A DNA stretch of 64,000 nt from Leptoclinus maculatus (lineage: Eukaryota > Chordata > Actinopteri > Perciformes > Stichaeidae): assembly GCA_032191485.1 (NCBI GenBank), contig JAVDOI010000003.1, positions 9,114,986-9,178,985 of the forward strand, given 5' to 3'. Below the pieces are notes generated by a model that saw nothing but the letters and a program-made list of their open reading frames with translations, was not told the origin of the DNA and searched no databases. The position numbers and the translations under genes were made by a program. Below, one piece after another: positions 26,493 to 39,600 of this stretch; positions within the stretch are counted from its first letter, which is position 1, and every line of letters starts with the position of its first letter.

Positions 26493-28474
26493 GTGAGTTT
26501 GGCTTATTTTGCCATGTGTCAGAGTTGTGCACATTACTTTAATGATGATTGACTTGAATGGAGGAATTCACATTCTGATATTCAGTGTATTGAAATGCAA
26601 GGATCTACGTGTTGGCTAGGTGATGGGTACTCGGAGGGTATTGGTTGAGAGGAGAAGATGGTGATTTGATAGCGACAAGCGATTTGAAGAGATGATAAAA
26701 ACATCCATTTCATCTCTCAGCCACTACAGTGATTGAGCCTCCGTTCACCATAATGTAAAATTCATAAGAACCTGAGGCACTGCAGCACAATCCCAAAACT
26801 TAAACCTGTGTCGTACAACACAAAGCAATCTTCTTCTACAGGCGTTTGGCGGCGAGTAGACAAGGTAGAAAAGTTGCTCATCCCCGCTGGATTCCCAATT
26901 GATCTAAAAGACAGTGTTTTGTTCGTGGCTGCCCTGGATATTACAATGGGAACCTGTCCTCAGGCTCAGCGTGGGGCTGGCAGCAGAAGGGACGAGCACA
27001 GCAGGACAAATCAATTAACTCCACAAATGATCTGCGCTGGAGGGGAAGACTCGGCAATGTGAGAAGAAAAGACCAGAGAGCGCCGTTGCTTCGATTTTGC
27101 ATAGGTTTCAAGCCCTGAGAAGAAGGTTAGCATTTAGCCCACGATAGGCTCTACGGGAGACCCCATAGCTCAGCGGGGGATCAATTCAGAGCGAGTCAGC
27201 ACTTTACACCGAAGTGTCTCACAGGTTTTATATGCATGCTGGCGGGTATATGAAAGAAAATCCCAAATTGCAAAAAAAGCTGGGGAAAAAATAGATTGTG
27301 GAACAACTGCTGCTCAATATCTGATAGCGTCATGTAAGTACCGCCTCCAGCCAAAAGAAAAGTGAGCACTTCAGCACATCGGGAGAGACGAGGAGGAGAC
27401 TCCGCTCTAAGCGGGAGTGTGTCGTATGGATTAGAGACTGTTGTAAACGGAAAGCCAATACATTACTCAAATCAGCCAATGGAGCCAAAGGAAGCCACTC
27501 AATCTGAGCTCACGTCAACAGAAAATGTTTGAGAGGACTCATTTTGACCAGCGTGTTTTTAAACGTAACCGATGAGCATTGTGAACTGGATGGGCAGTGC
27601 AGTGCACTCATCCACTCAACATTTTTACAATCCCACTAAGTGCAGTAATCTCTCAATGAGAGAGTCGGATCTGTTTAGTGCCCCCCCCCAGCTCCTTGAA
27701 TACTTCCATTTGGTCATTCGGCTGAGGTAGTGTCCGAGTCGCGGCACTATAAACACTTTCTAAAAATATCCTCCTCCTTTCTGCCGCAGGGCTAAATTTA
27801 GCCCAGCGTTATCAATCCAATCCGAGCCGGGTGACACATCTCCCCTCCTCCCCCGGAGGAGAATCAATGCCCTCTCAGGGAGCTGGGAGATGTTTCCAGG
27901 GAGAAAGTTGAGGGGCAACACGCTGCCGAGGTCTGTGCCTCTGTGGACGCATTCGAATGCTCCGGGGGAAGCAGAGGGGAACAGAGGGGGGGGGAAGAGA
28001 TGGCTGTTTTTGCTCACAGTGGCTTACAGTCGTTGCTCGTCACCAGGAGCTGTCAGGCAGAGAGGTGGAACCAACAGTCAGGAAGGATGCTTTGCACACA
28101 CCGAAGGGGTCACATTGAGAAGTTTACTCTTCCCGCTGCTGAATTGGGATCACCCACAACTGTCTCTCAATGTAACAACATAGACTGTATCCTGGGAGAG
28201 TGTGTGCACTGAATGTCTGTCTGTGTGTGAGTGAGAGTGTCTGTGTGTGTGTGTGGGAGGGGGGTGTGTTTTTTTTTTCTTCTTTTTTTCTATTTATCGC
28301 ACACCAGATGGTTTGATGATGTGCTAGTCACCTTGTTTGCGTCCTTGGTTGGTGACGGAGGGGATGAAAACCTTTCTGAAGTGTTGCGAAACGCGAGGCG
28401 ACAGCGGACAGAAAGACATGCGTGACTTGTCACGCTGAAGTATTTGTTTGTTAATCTCTGTGTGAATGCAGCAG

Positions 28475-28500
28475 GTGTGTGTGAGTGTGTGTGTGTGTGT
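28475..28500. repeat. (GT)n microsatellite
   Basis: About 12 GT units with one GA interruption. Intronic. Confidence 0.9.
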
Positions 28501-28666
28501 GCGTATGAGAGATCGATTAACTGAGCATCGGGGGAGACAGAGATAGAGTGATATTGGCTGCCCTTTCTCTGAAATGACAAATGTTGCGGGATCGGACCTG
28601 GCATTGTCCATCGCTCTCTGTCTCTGGCTAAGTTATTTCACAAATTAGCCCCAATTAGTCCTCCCC

Positions 28667-28668
<2 letters not shown>

Positions 28669-28704
<36 letters not shown>
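28669..28704. repeat. (CA)n microsatellite
   Basis: About 18 CA units. Intronic. Confidence 0.95.
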
Positions 28705-28707
<3 letters not shown>

Positions 28708-30839
28708 TGCTCACAGGTTTGACCGTGAGCTTGATATTAATGAAACGAGGTGATTGTGGCGAAACCTTCTCGCGTGAACACTCTCCAAATTAGATATGCA
28801 AATACACCTGGGCTGCAGCAACAGCTGTAATTAAAGCCTCCTCCGCCTTCCTTTGCACCCAGTCCATAACTTCACCGCACAATAACTTTGTCTTACTGAC
28901 AACTTCTCAGCCTTGATTAAGTCACGCTACTCCGCTCTCTCCCTGCATACAGTCCTGTAGTACAAAGGGAGGATTAGTCTTTGATAGTTCTGCTGATAGG
29001 GCAATGCGGAGGGATTTAATAAGCCAATTAATTGCCATGTTGGCTCGCCAAAGGTGGAGCTTGAGAAGCAGAAAGGCAGCTGATTAAATTACAATAGGGA
29101 AGTGCCAAGCAGCAGAAACAAAACTGGCACTGTGACTGAAAGCTACAGTAACACCACCACACAGGGGTTCCCTCACTTTTTTTTTTTTATTAAGGGGGTT
29201 CCCAGACTGCTATCAGGCCTTGAACCTCTACTTAGTAAGATGTTGTCCCAGAGAGTCTGGGATCAGACGGCAGTTTGTAGCTAAATGTTACTCATCTCTG
29301 TTGCCTGGGGCGACAGCGTGGCTCTGTGGTTACCACCGTGGCGGCGAGCATCTGCTCATATTTGTGTTTTATTACTTCAAACCTTAACTTTCCTTCAATT
29401 CTAAGAGGAGGTTGTCAGGCTACAACCATTGAATTGTTAATTGTTAAGCACATTCGTCCATATCTTCTTTGTGTGTGCAGCTGCTGTCCCGCGCCAAATC
29501 AATACGATTGGCTATGATAGCGTCCTAATGTTTTGAGGGTTCAATACCAGTATGTGCTGCTTTAGTAGTCACTGTATTAGAGTCTTTTAACATAAAAGCT
29601 CATGCCATGTGGTGCCCTGTCCAGGACTTACAGTACCTTGTAGCTTCTCATGGTGTTTAGAGAATGTAGTGGTGTTAGATAGAGGGACCCCTCACATTAT
29701 TGTACTGGCTTTGATTTGTTATTTATTCTTTCTGATGTGTCCTGTTCCGTCTGTTGAACAGCTCCCATAGGCAGCCATTTCCTAAGTCTCTAAATAAACC
29801 AACTGTATGGTATACTATCTCCCCAGCACCATCAGCAGACAGACCAGCTAAAGCAGCCAGTGAAGAAGCTTCGCTTAATTCATGTCCATCATGATTTATT
29901 CACTAAGTCAGCTTCCATTGCACTTTGCTTCATTTTGCTCTTATCGATACAACAACTCTTCCACCTCAGCCAAGGGTAAAAACTTAAATAAGATAGTTTT
30001 TAAAAATGTGTTTTAGTATTTTATAATTTCCACTCCGATGTGTTTATGCGCAAATTAAAAGTGTGCATGAAAAACAGGTGGATGGAAATGCACCTAGTCG
30101 GATGGGCATCACAGGATTTGTTATGAATATTACATTATGTTCAGCGTTGACCAGTGAATTACCACAGATGAAAGCAAACTGGCGAACAAATGTCAGGCCT
30201 GTTATTTGGCAAGTAAAAGGTAAAAATACAATAGTGACGACAGAGAAATATCATGAATTACTACAGGAAGAGTTCTTGTAGGATTTTATCCTGAATGTCC
30301 TTTTCTTCAGCAACTACATGTACTGCTAGGCCTGCTGGGAGATTTTTTTTCCCCAGAGGGTCTGCCCCGGGGTCTCCTCCCAGTCCGTTGTGGATGGAAA
30401 CTCTCCGATGGGAGGCAACCAAATGGTTTATTTAATACCGAGGTCCTCCTGAACTCCTGAGCTTCTCATTTTGTCCCAAGAAACCTCAACTTGGCCAATT
30501 AGATAACAGAAACATAATAATGATGGATAGTGCAGAGTATTCCTAATGTGTGGATGGATGAAATATTGTGAATATTGAATGATGCAGGAAACCAAGGCGG
30601 GCGAAGAGTGGGAAGGGTCATGTTTTTCAAGGTTTCTTCCGTTTAGTTTTTTAGTTGTTCTTTGGCATCTTGAAGTTTGATGTGTTTTGACTGAATTGAT
30701 TTGTCCTGTCACTACTTTGTTAAAGTTGAAACACATCAGGTCTCACGGCTGCATAGACTTCAGGTATATTCAGGGTACGGTACAGCATGTGAAGAAACTA
30801 TGTATAAGCTGCAATTGATTTCTCAGAGTATGATTGACC

Positions 30840-30910
30840 AGTTTCAGCACTGTATTGTCGGTGCAAAGGCAAATGCTTGCATGCTAACACAATGGTTAAC
30901 ATGGTAAATA
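30840..30910 (+). repeat. Left part of an interrupted TGCTAA-family dispersed repeat
   Basis: 'catgctaacac...ttaacatggtaaa' matches the part of the repeat family at 12301-12830 that reads 'gcatgctaatcac...agcatggtgacat'. The family text breaks off at 30910 and resumes at 31427, so the repeat is split by the element in between. Confidence 0.6.
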
Positions 30911-31426
30911 ATAGACTTCTGGTTGCAAAAAGAGGTCTGACTGTATAGAAGTCTATGAGAAAATGACTACTTCTCACTTGATTTATTCCCTCAGTAAACA
31001 TTTGAATCACAAGTTTATGGTCTCAATTGCTAGTTTCAAGTGTTCTTCAATACAGCATGATGTTCATTTAGTAAATAATGACGATGAAATAGAAGATGAC
31101 TCAGGGTATGCTTTAGGGCGTGGCTACGTGGTGATTGACCAATTGTTACCGAAGCGTTGTTCAGTCTGGGTGATTTCGTCTTACAACTTTAACCCTTTCA
31201 CGGTTTGTTTTTCAGTCCATGAAAGGTGAATGTATAACATTTTGGTTGCCTGGATATGTCTTATTCAGCATTCAGTTGTACTTAGCTCCATCCTCTCGTG
31301 TCTTTTATGGTTGCAAAAAAACAAGATGGCGATGGACAAAATGCCGATCCTGAGGCTTCAAACTGTAATCCACAAACCGATGGGTGACGTCACGGAGACC
31401 ACTACCACTTCTTATATACAGTCTAT
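30911..31426 (+). mobile_element. Short non-autonomous element with ATAGACT/AGTCTAT inverted ends
   Basis: The block opens with ATAGACT and closes with AGTCTAT (31420-31426), a 7-bp terminal inverted repeat. Internal phrases such as 'gtatagaagtctatgagaaaatgac', 'gggcgtggctac', 'ccgatgggtgacgtcac' and 'cttatatacagtctatg' are ones I recognise from a very abundant percomorph repeat. It has no transposase, so it would be a non-autonomous (MITE-like) copy. 'ATA' is present at both junctions and could be a 3-bp target duplication, but that is too short to be proof. Confidence 0.65.
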
Positions 31427-31535
31427 GATACCCCAGCATGCTAGCACAGTCATTTGGGGCATTTTGATATGCTAAAGTTAGCATTTAGCTCAAAGCACTC
31501 AGCATGGCTGAAGACTCTTGGTCTAGTTACAAGTT
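31427..31535 (+). repeat. Right part of the interrupted TGCTAA-family dispersed repeat
   Basis: 'gttagcatttagctcaaagcac' followed by 'agcatggctgaagactcttgg' matches the 3' portion of the family seen at 12301-12830. Together with 30840-30910 it forms one older insertion interrupted by the 516-bp element. Confidence 0.65.
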
Positions 31536-31912
31536 GTTCGACACTAAGGCTCAATATTTTGGTGAGTGTTAGTCTTAGATTCAGAGTTGGTAGATTCAGA
31601 GACATAGCATTGGTTTTTGCTTCCACTATTAGAATCAATCAAAAGGACAAGATTATGGAAGTCAGTTGGTCAGTTTTTCCTTTTCCTTTTACACCTCCTT
31701 GCTAACATCTGAACGAATAAAGTGTCAGTAAATAAACCACACGGAGACAAGGCGAACACAGACACAATGTTGCATGTGTGGGCGTATGTATGTGTGAACG
31801 AGAGAGGGAGAGTTGGCGGTGGGCGTGCGGTAGGCGTTTGGTCAGGTTAGGGTAACTGTTGGCTAGTAAGAGGGAGAAAAAACACAACACACAGCATATC
31901 CATGCACACTCC

Positions 31913-31940
31913 AACACACACACACACACACACACACACA
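31913..31940. repeat. (CA)n microsatellite
   Basis: About 14 CA units. The flanking phrase 'gcatatccatgca' occurs on both sides of the run (from 31894 and from 31941), a small local duplication around the microsatellite. Confidence 0.9.
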
Positions 31941-32024
31941 GCATATCCATGCAATCCTGTGGGAGGAAGTGAGGGGCTGGAGGCTGGTGGGTGGGAGTGG
32001 GAATGATAGAACAATGATTGAGCT

Positions 32025-32043
32025 CTCTAACTCTCTCTGTCTG

Positions 32044-32074
<31 letters not shown>

Positions 32075-32093
32075 GTCTATCTCACTCTATTTC
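32025..32093. repeat. CT-rich low-complexity block
   Basis: Imperfect CTCT/TCTG/TCTA units over about 70 bp. Simple sequence. Confidence 0.85.
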
Positions 32094-32218
32094 GTAACTT
32101 AATGGCAATGACTTATGTTTCTTAGTGGGAGAGGTGCTGTATATAGATAGAGCCGCAGAGTTAATCAATGAAATGCACTGCTGCACTGCAGGAGCATTGG
32201 CTGAGGTCTGCCTAGCCA

Positions 32219-32314
32219 GCACACACACACACACACACACAAATACACACCACACCCCCTGTGGGTGAAGATCAAAGCACTGCAAGTAAAGGAAGACACA
32301 CACACACACACACA
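32219..32314. repeat. Two (CA)n runs
   Basis: (CA)11 at 32219-32241 and (CA)10 at 32295-32314, separated by about 50 bp of unique sequence. Confidence 0.9.
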
Positions 32315-33361
32315 GCCAATATGCCAATGTCTGCATAATCCTGCTATGAGACACTGATCCATTTCACCGATGTTCATTTATTGGCAAAGTTGAAGGGCTA
32401 AAAGATCTTCACGGTATGTGTGAGGAGGAGTTGTCATAAGAAAAAAGGCAAATAATTTCCCCAAGTCATTCCTGTTCTTTATTGAGCACAATCCAATGAA
32501 TCATAGGAAGTGAATGTTCTGTTTTTGTGATAATGTGACTTTAACTATGGATCTTCACACTTGAGCTGTGAATTTTCACACTGCTCCCACAAACTTCGGC
32601 TCATATTCACAAAGGGCTTCACGTCATTGCCAGATTATGAGTCGCTGAACAGCACAGGATGCGGCGCATTTATTTAGGAACAGTTTGGAATCCTCAAAAA
32701 ACGCCCCAAAAATACACAGAATACTTGCACATGACTTGTGGACGCATGCTCAACCACTGAATCCCATGGCCTTCCCTTTGTAGGATCCTTGGTTCACGAT
32801 GACAAGTGACCCTATTTCAACTCCATTGAACAGGCTGGGACGCCATGTGTGTTTTTTCCCAGCAATCAATAGGAGCGCGCTGCTGTTTCGTTATCTGCAC
32901 AAGGAGACACGCTGCAATCTATTCAGTTTATCAGCGAATCCAAATTAAACACATCTCACCACAGCTTGCGCCTGTCCTCTGGCGTTACGTTCATTAATTA
33001 GACGTCTAAAAATATCAAACCCCTCCAAGACTTAATTAACCCATCGACTCCATTTGGTAGCTGGTGCATGCCTGTTTTATCAGAGTGTGTGTGTGTGTGT
33101 CTGAGTGTGCGTTCAGGATGTACATCTGTGCGTGCATGTTTTGGAAAAAGGGGGCGTAGCAGTAAGCTTTAAGTTTTCCAAATTCATGCATGTCCCTTTC
33201 TGCACGGCTTTGTTTCCATGCATGGAAGTGCATCTTTTTGTGCGTCGTATACATTTTGCCGTTACCTTCTTGTTATGATGTAACACCATCCTTGCCGTCA
33301 AAAAATTTGCTACCGAGCTTTACAGACCGAGAGGACGCACCATAATCCGCATCAATCATCA

Positions 33362-33379
33362 CCCCCCCCCCCCCCCCCT
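33362..33379. repeat. C18 homopolymer
   Basis: Eighteen consecutive C. A G20 run follows 200 bp downstream on the same strand. Confidence 0.95.
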
Positions 33380-33582
33380 CCATTGCTATCATCCAAATAT
33401 AGATGAAACACAAGAGTCAAAGGCTGCTTTGACCCAGCATTCTCTGTGAATAACAAAGAGTGGGCTGTAATAAAGCCATAATTGATCAATTATTCAAGCT
33501 GTTTTGATTTGATGTGACACTCGTTAGAATAGTAATTGTGTGTGGGCGTGCTTTGATGCCAGGGGTTAGTAGAATTAGTGTC

Positions 33583-33602
33583 GGGGGGGGGGGGGGGGGG
33601 GG
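33583..33602. repeat. G20 homopolymer
   Basis: Twenty consecutive G, complementary to the C18 tract at 33362-33379. The two could pair as an imperfect hairpin in single-stranded form. The length is likely unstable. Confidence 0.95.
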
Positions 33603-35461
33603 AGTCGGTTTTTTTCAGGATGTAAACGAACGGATACCTTCATTGTTGTTGATGAATTGTATGTGACGTGTCTGACGTGTTTGCAGTTGAAAAATGTTTT
33701 CTGTACAGAACTCCAGCTGCTGTTCTTGTCTTTTCCGATACAAAACTGCTGGTTTTCTATTCTCGACGGTGCAGTGTTGGAAATGGATAATGTCTGTTTG
33801 AATAATAATTGCTTTTCAATTGTTGTTTTCCAATAGATGACATTTGCATCCGAAAGTGATTAGAGTCACGTGTCTGACGCATTAGTGACATTTGGATGCA
33901 GCCTATCTCCTCCTGACATTTCCCACAGCCAGTCAGCTGCCGCCCTGTTCATTGTGAACCTGTGAGTAGTGAGTTAGTCACTGAGGAAAGTTTGAGAATC
34001 AGTGCTTTAAGTACAACGACACATTAATACAGTATTTGAATTAGGAATAGTGGTTGGGAGGCTATTTTAACGTTCCTCTTTAGCACAGCTCTGGTCCAGT
34101 CTCGCTATAAAGTCGAGTCAATATAAGTCAGATTTAACTTAATGAAATCTAGAGCCGGGCGGATTGGCACTGCGCCATGGCTGACCCGGCTGCCAGGATG
34201 TTAAAGAGACAGATGGATGCGGCGTCATTGAGGCCTTCAACTTCCACATAGAACGTAATGATTACTGACAATGTCATATTTTATGAGTGCAAAATCATTG
34301 ACCATGTAAATGCGCGTCCAGCTCAAGCTTCTGACCATCGCACACATCGTCAGCAAAGTAAAGGAAGGGAAGCGAGAGAGGTTTGTGCTTTTGTGTGACC
34401 GCAGAGGGTCTCTGCATGTGTTGTGTCGTCTATGCGTGTGTTTGAAGGAGACGCTGACTCAGCAGCTATACTGTTGTTGTCCCAGTGATTGAATTATTAT
34501 GCTGTACTGTTTCACTAACGCAGAAACAAGAGAGAGTGTGTGAGTTAGAGAGAGGGGAAGAGAGAGAGTGGTCTTGTGTGTAATGAGCTTGCGAACAGTC
34601 ATCATCAGTTGTTTACAACGAGCGGGTGAAATGATCCCGCAGATTTTAATAAACCACACCACCGTCTGTAATACAGAAAGGATCACTTGGTAACATTTCT
34701 ACGTGTTGTATAATGGCACGAGCAATAATGGAACCCCGTTTTTTTTCTTTCACACCAAGACCGTGATTCAGAAAATAATTGGTCCACAGATGTTCTGTAC
34801 TATTATATCAGTGGTCTGCTTGAAATGGATTCCAGTAACAAAAAATTGTCTCTGTGAGCAAAGCATGCCAGACTAATGTCAAAGTGCATTAACCTCCACT
34901 TACTGCTGCAGAGAGCCTGCATCCAAGACACTCTGTTTGTCTTCCTGCTCGCTCCACATTCAACATTTAAGTCGTGATCGGCGTAAAAAATATTCAGTCC
35001 ATATGTAGTAAAGACGAGCGCGAGTGAGACACCCTGTTCTCACTCTGAATGGGATAACGGCGGTGCTGATGTCTGGGTACTCGATTGCCTGGCTTAACGA
35101 GTTGAAGAAAATTGCAAAATGTAAAGTGCCCGGCTTGTTTTGATGGCAGGTCTCCGTGTGCGATAGCTACGACGAGGGTACACAAAGGTAGCTCCCTTTC
35201 TCCGTTTTCAAGCTGTATATTGCCAGTAATTATGATTAACAGCCCAGCCAAATTCATGACATCGTTTCAGTCAAGGTTTTGCAGCAGATTTGAACCTGGC
35301 CAAACTACAGGAGAGCTAAAAGACTGAGCAGCTGTGGGAAGGCTTTAATGTGTGCAACTCAATGGGTGGAACTAACTGTGCAAGAGAAAGGGGGTTCAAT
35401 TCAAGTGTCGATCAAATAGCGCAGCGCTTCATCACTGGGAAAAACACTGGATTTTATGTTT

Positions 35462-36030
35462 TCAATAGTCCCCACTTTAGATGAGCTCACACAAAATACT
35501 TAATAAATGCTTTATAAGGCATAGATAGTCCTCACTTTAGATGAGCTCACACAAAACACTTTACTAAGGACTAGTAACTACCTTAATAAATCATTAATTA
35601 ATCATGAATTGCAGTATTAATACGCATTTATAAAGCATATATTAACATAGTTCCTAACCATTAGTGCATATGTAAATCATATATATATATAAATGCATGA
35701 ATAATGTACATCTAAATAAGTTATTAATCATTTACTAACACTTTATAAATTATCTTATTAATCATCTACAACTCCTTAATAATTGGTTTGTAAAATATAT
35801 AATACTTCATTTACAAATGGGGAATCCATCATTTATAAAGTATGAAAACACAATAATAGAACACATAATAGACAAGCTTATTAATCAAGAATAAAACATT
35901 TATAACTGTTGTTGTGAACTGCATACTAATGAATTATTAATGTAGGAACAATGCTTTATAAATGATTAATTAAGTGTTTACTCATGCTTAACTAATGCTT
36001 CATAGTGTGTAGTTATTATAAAGTGCTACC
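35462..36030 (-). repeat. AT-rich dispersed repeat with an internal 60-bp duplication
   Basis: The block is rich in 'aataaatgctttataa'-like words. On the minus strand it opens with 'ggtagcactttataataact', a start I recognise from a common fish repeat. At the + strand left end a segment containing 'cactttagatgagctcacac' occurs twice exactly 60 bp apart (35466 and 35526). No coding capacity. The left boundary is approximate. Confidence 0.65.
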
Positions 36031-36406
36031 GAAAAATCTCTTTATATAATATATTCAAGACTGTATTATTGTGTTCTTGTCATGCAGAGGTGGGAATATT
36101 CCAGAGTGCACTATTATGACATTTTACCTGCGGTATTGTGAAGATACAGGCAACACGTAAAATCTTGCAAAAGAGTTATAGGATGCATAACAATATCCAA
36201 AGACAGATCCCTCTGATGAACATTCAGCAGCTACAGAGTCCGATGTTTTCCTCAGGAGATGATGAAACTAAAGCAGAAATAAATGGGGAGGTGATATTGG
36301 ATAAACATCCATCGGGCAGCCTGATGATAATATGACAATGCTCCCAAACTGACACAAAAACAAATCTTTTATTACATTGACTGTTTACGCTCCCCATGCC
36401 ACCCAG

Positions 36407-36621
36407 GTGCCCCAGGATGACTGGGGGGGTTACCCTGGCGGTGGGAAGGAAGACGAGATCCCTTGTCGTCGGATGCGGAGCAGCAGCTACGTTAAAGCCA
36501 TGGGGGACGAGGAGAGCGGAGAGTCGGACTCCAGCCCCAAAACATCGCCTCAGAAGTTGGTGCGACCTGACGCCCTGGTCAAGGCCATCATCAGACCCAG
36601 GGAGCTGCTGGACTCCCAGAG
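36407..36621 (+). CDS. dlgap2: dlgap2 exon with the first guanylate-kinase-binding repeat in this window
   Basis: The exon starts in phase 0 after 'gccacccag' and reads VPQDDWGGYPGGGKEDEIPC, then RRMRSSSYVKAMGDEESGES and SSPKTSPQKL, ending in LLDSQ plus two bases ('ag') before GTACAA. VPQD(D/E)WGGYPTGGKD is a DLGAP2/3 signature. The R-x-x-S-Y-x-x-A core (SSSYVKAMGDE) is a GKAP repeat of the type whose phosphorylated Ser is bound by the PSD-95 GK domain (family knowledge). The exon leaves phase 2, which fits both the cassette at 43117 and the exon at 44248. Confidence 0.95.
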
Positions 36622-39600
36622 GTACAACACATGCAGCTTTAAGAATCTTTCTTTGCACGTCCCTGCTTGTGTATTCACTTCACCTCAGAGGTAGATGTCG
36701 CAAAGCGAACATTTGTCCATCGTAACAATTCATCAGTCGACTCATTTTGTGTCTTGAAATCTTAAAGTAACCCTGTGGAGAGGATCACAGGATATGAATC
36801 TATTCATATCGTCTCTCTGTTTTTGTTTGTTCATGCCCACTGATTTAGTGTTCCCTGGGGGGGGATCCAAACTGGGCACACTGAGGTTTTCGATACTACC
36901 ACTGAGTGTGCCACAGATGTTATTATCATGTAATTAATAAGCTTGTTCCAGAAAACAATGTGATTTGTTGGAATGGGATTATCTCAATGCATGTTTGTAT
37001 TTCCATGACATGCTGCTTTCTGCGTTCCTGTTTTACATTTTAAGAGAACACCTTTTGGTCCGCTTCATATTTGCTCTTGTTTTGATCATACTTGTTACTT
37101 TTCCTCTTGGCAGTTTCATTGCGCTGGTAGTGCCCCCACCACGACACCAGTGTCGAGAACTCGAACCCTGTTGCTCATTAGAATCCCTTCGTGCGTATTC
37201 ATATCTGTCTTCAACTGCAAGAAAGTGTTCAGCGGGTTCTTCTGGGATGCGTCCCATTAAGCGGTGAGGAAATAGAGGGCTTTTGTTGTGGTTCCTCGAC
37301 GGCGGAAGGAAGCGTTTCGTAAGAGGATTACGTGATAAGACGAGCTGAAGACAATGTCACAGAAGCAACTTTGTTCTGGAGAGATATACGTGGAGAGTTA
37401 CTATGATTTCAGCATTAACACATCCATTAGATTAGGATGAAACTAGAGAATAGAGCACAAACATAGACTAACCTCAGTAACGCCCCCACCCTCACCCCAA
37501 GGTATTTTCTAGGATTGTGTTATCATTAAAATGAATATTAAATATGAATCTAGCTTTCTCGATAGTTCTGTGTGTGCAAAGCCAATTGCAGAAGATGCAG
37601 CGATGATGCACTGCAGAGGTTACTCTACTCTACTCTAACGGATCCCCTCTCTATCCTGCTGCTGTTACTTTGTGTTGTACGTCCTGAGAATTGTCTGCTT
37701 ATCCTTTCCGCTCCGTATCTGCCTCACCTTCTGTTGCACCTCACATCGGTCTTCATCTTCATTTTGTTCGTTTTCAGTTCCAGTTCACTTCAAAACATGG
37801 TAATAGGTAAACACCAGCCACTCACAAAAACAGATGTTGTCACCAGCTGGTACTTGTTGTTACTCAGAAGTTGTTGAAAAGCATTCTTTTCCTGTTATTT
37901 CCAACAGTTTTTAGATGTTCATATTTCAGTTTTGAATCCATAAGTGAAACTATTAATATGTTACTTATCGTCTTATTTCACTTCCTATTGTGTTTTTAAA
38001 TGGTATTGCTACAGTAATTATTGCATTGTGCATGGCTGATTCATCTTTTCTTGCCATTTTTTTAAAAAGGTGGCAATACGAGGAAGCAATATTCACTGTT
38101 GTTCACTCTTCAAAGGGACCTTTTTATCTGCATTTGCTGTGCTTTGTGAGCCGTGTGTAATGTATTGAGTCCATTTACCAGTCAAGGTTTGAGTTCAGTG
38201 TGACGGTCCACCATCGACGGCCTTCAGCCGCACCGCAAAGAAGACCTGGTTGTTTGTACCTTGTCATTTCTCCACAGTTGGATGCAGTTTTTCCTTTTGT
38301 TATGCATTTCTGTTCGAGAGAACCTTAGAAGTAACTTGCTTGAATGACTCCTGGAAGCTCTTTTTTGTGTTAATCAACGGCGTGTGGTTTCAGAGGAATG
38401 TGCTTTTACAAATTGCTGTGGGCCTCCCTTCATTTATGACCAATTAAATCACCTGTTTTCTGTCCCATCAACTAAAACCAGTGTGTGTGGGACTTCAAAT
38501 TATCCAAAGCTATGAACAAAAAACTGCAGCTTTCATGCTGAATTCATTGAAGAATTGGTCGAAGTAGACACAATCTGTGTACTTTCTTCACTCTCTCCTG
38601 TCAGTGTCTTGATAGAAAAGAAAATGTGGATTTTTCTTGGACAACTGGCATTACTAGCTAGTAGAATGCATCCGTGCTACAAAGTGCATTATGTCCAAAC
38701 GAAATAATATAAAATGTTAAGTAAATATTTGGGAATACAGATAGAGAAAGAGAGGGAAATTAATAGATGTATTCTGTGTTTATCCAATCACAAGTCACAG
38801 CAGTGGCTGTAAATAAAATACTATGACTGCTAGAATTATTTGTCAAAAGGTTTGGGATGCTGTTGCTTCGTCTGTTGGAGCAAAGTGTGAGTATCTCCTA
38901 TTTCGTTTCTCCTTCATGCAGCGTGTTTTTTTCTCAGGGAGGGTTTACTGGACTGTGTAGAAGAAGCTCTTCACAGGCCTGCAGCATCAATGGCACTGTG
39001 TGTCTGTTTCCCGCTTCTGGTCTGCACGAGCCCAAAGGCACATAATCTGACATAAACTGTAGACATTATGCAGGGAAGACCTTGTGTCTGACCTCAGTGT
39101 AGAGTGTGGCCTGTGAGACAGACACGACGCTGCAGTATGTGATGTCGTGACAGTCACAGCGAGAGGCAGGGATACACATACATCGAATAACGCTGATGAT
39201 TCCCTCGCTCTTATTGTCATGTCCTCGTCCCTCGCTCTACGCGCTTGACGACCCCGTGGTCATTAGCCATTCGGCAGAGGTTCTGGAATTGCTTCTCTCT
39301 CTCGGAGAGAGCAGCATTTTTCCCGGAAGCCGCAGCGAGCAGCACCCAACAGAATCGGCTAATACTGTTAACCTGACCCTGATGAAAACGCACAAACAGA
39401 ATAAATGATGAGTGTTTTTGGACGTCTCTCTGCAGGATGACAGGAGATAAAAGAGAGGCCCGCAGAGATGTTCAGCTTTTACAGTCCTAGGCAACAGGCA
39501 ATAGCATGCTTACATAATATGCCAGTAATTCATCCCCGAGGATTTATAATGACAAATCGAATGTTATTGATTGCGATCAGGCCGGACCATAACGATATCT

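Larger units (their letters stand above)
26493..36406 (+). other. dlgap2: dlgap2 intron
   Basis: It begins with GTGAGT at 26493 and ends in 'atgccacccag' at 36406, both phase 0. I saw no cassette exon with matched sites. It contains (GT)n/(CA)n runs (28475-28500, 28669-28704, 31913-31940, 32219-32241, 32295-32314), a CT-rich block around 32025-32093, a nested pair of dispersed repeats (30840-31535), C18 and G20 homopolymers at 33362 and 33583, and an AT-rich repeat at 35462-36030. Confidence 0.85.

Noticed and set aside
27164..27220. tRNA-like 'catagctcagcgggg' resembling an A box
   Set aside because: No matching B box (GGTTCGA-type) or acceptor stem pairing follows, so it is not a tRNA gene.
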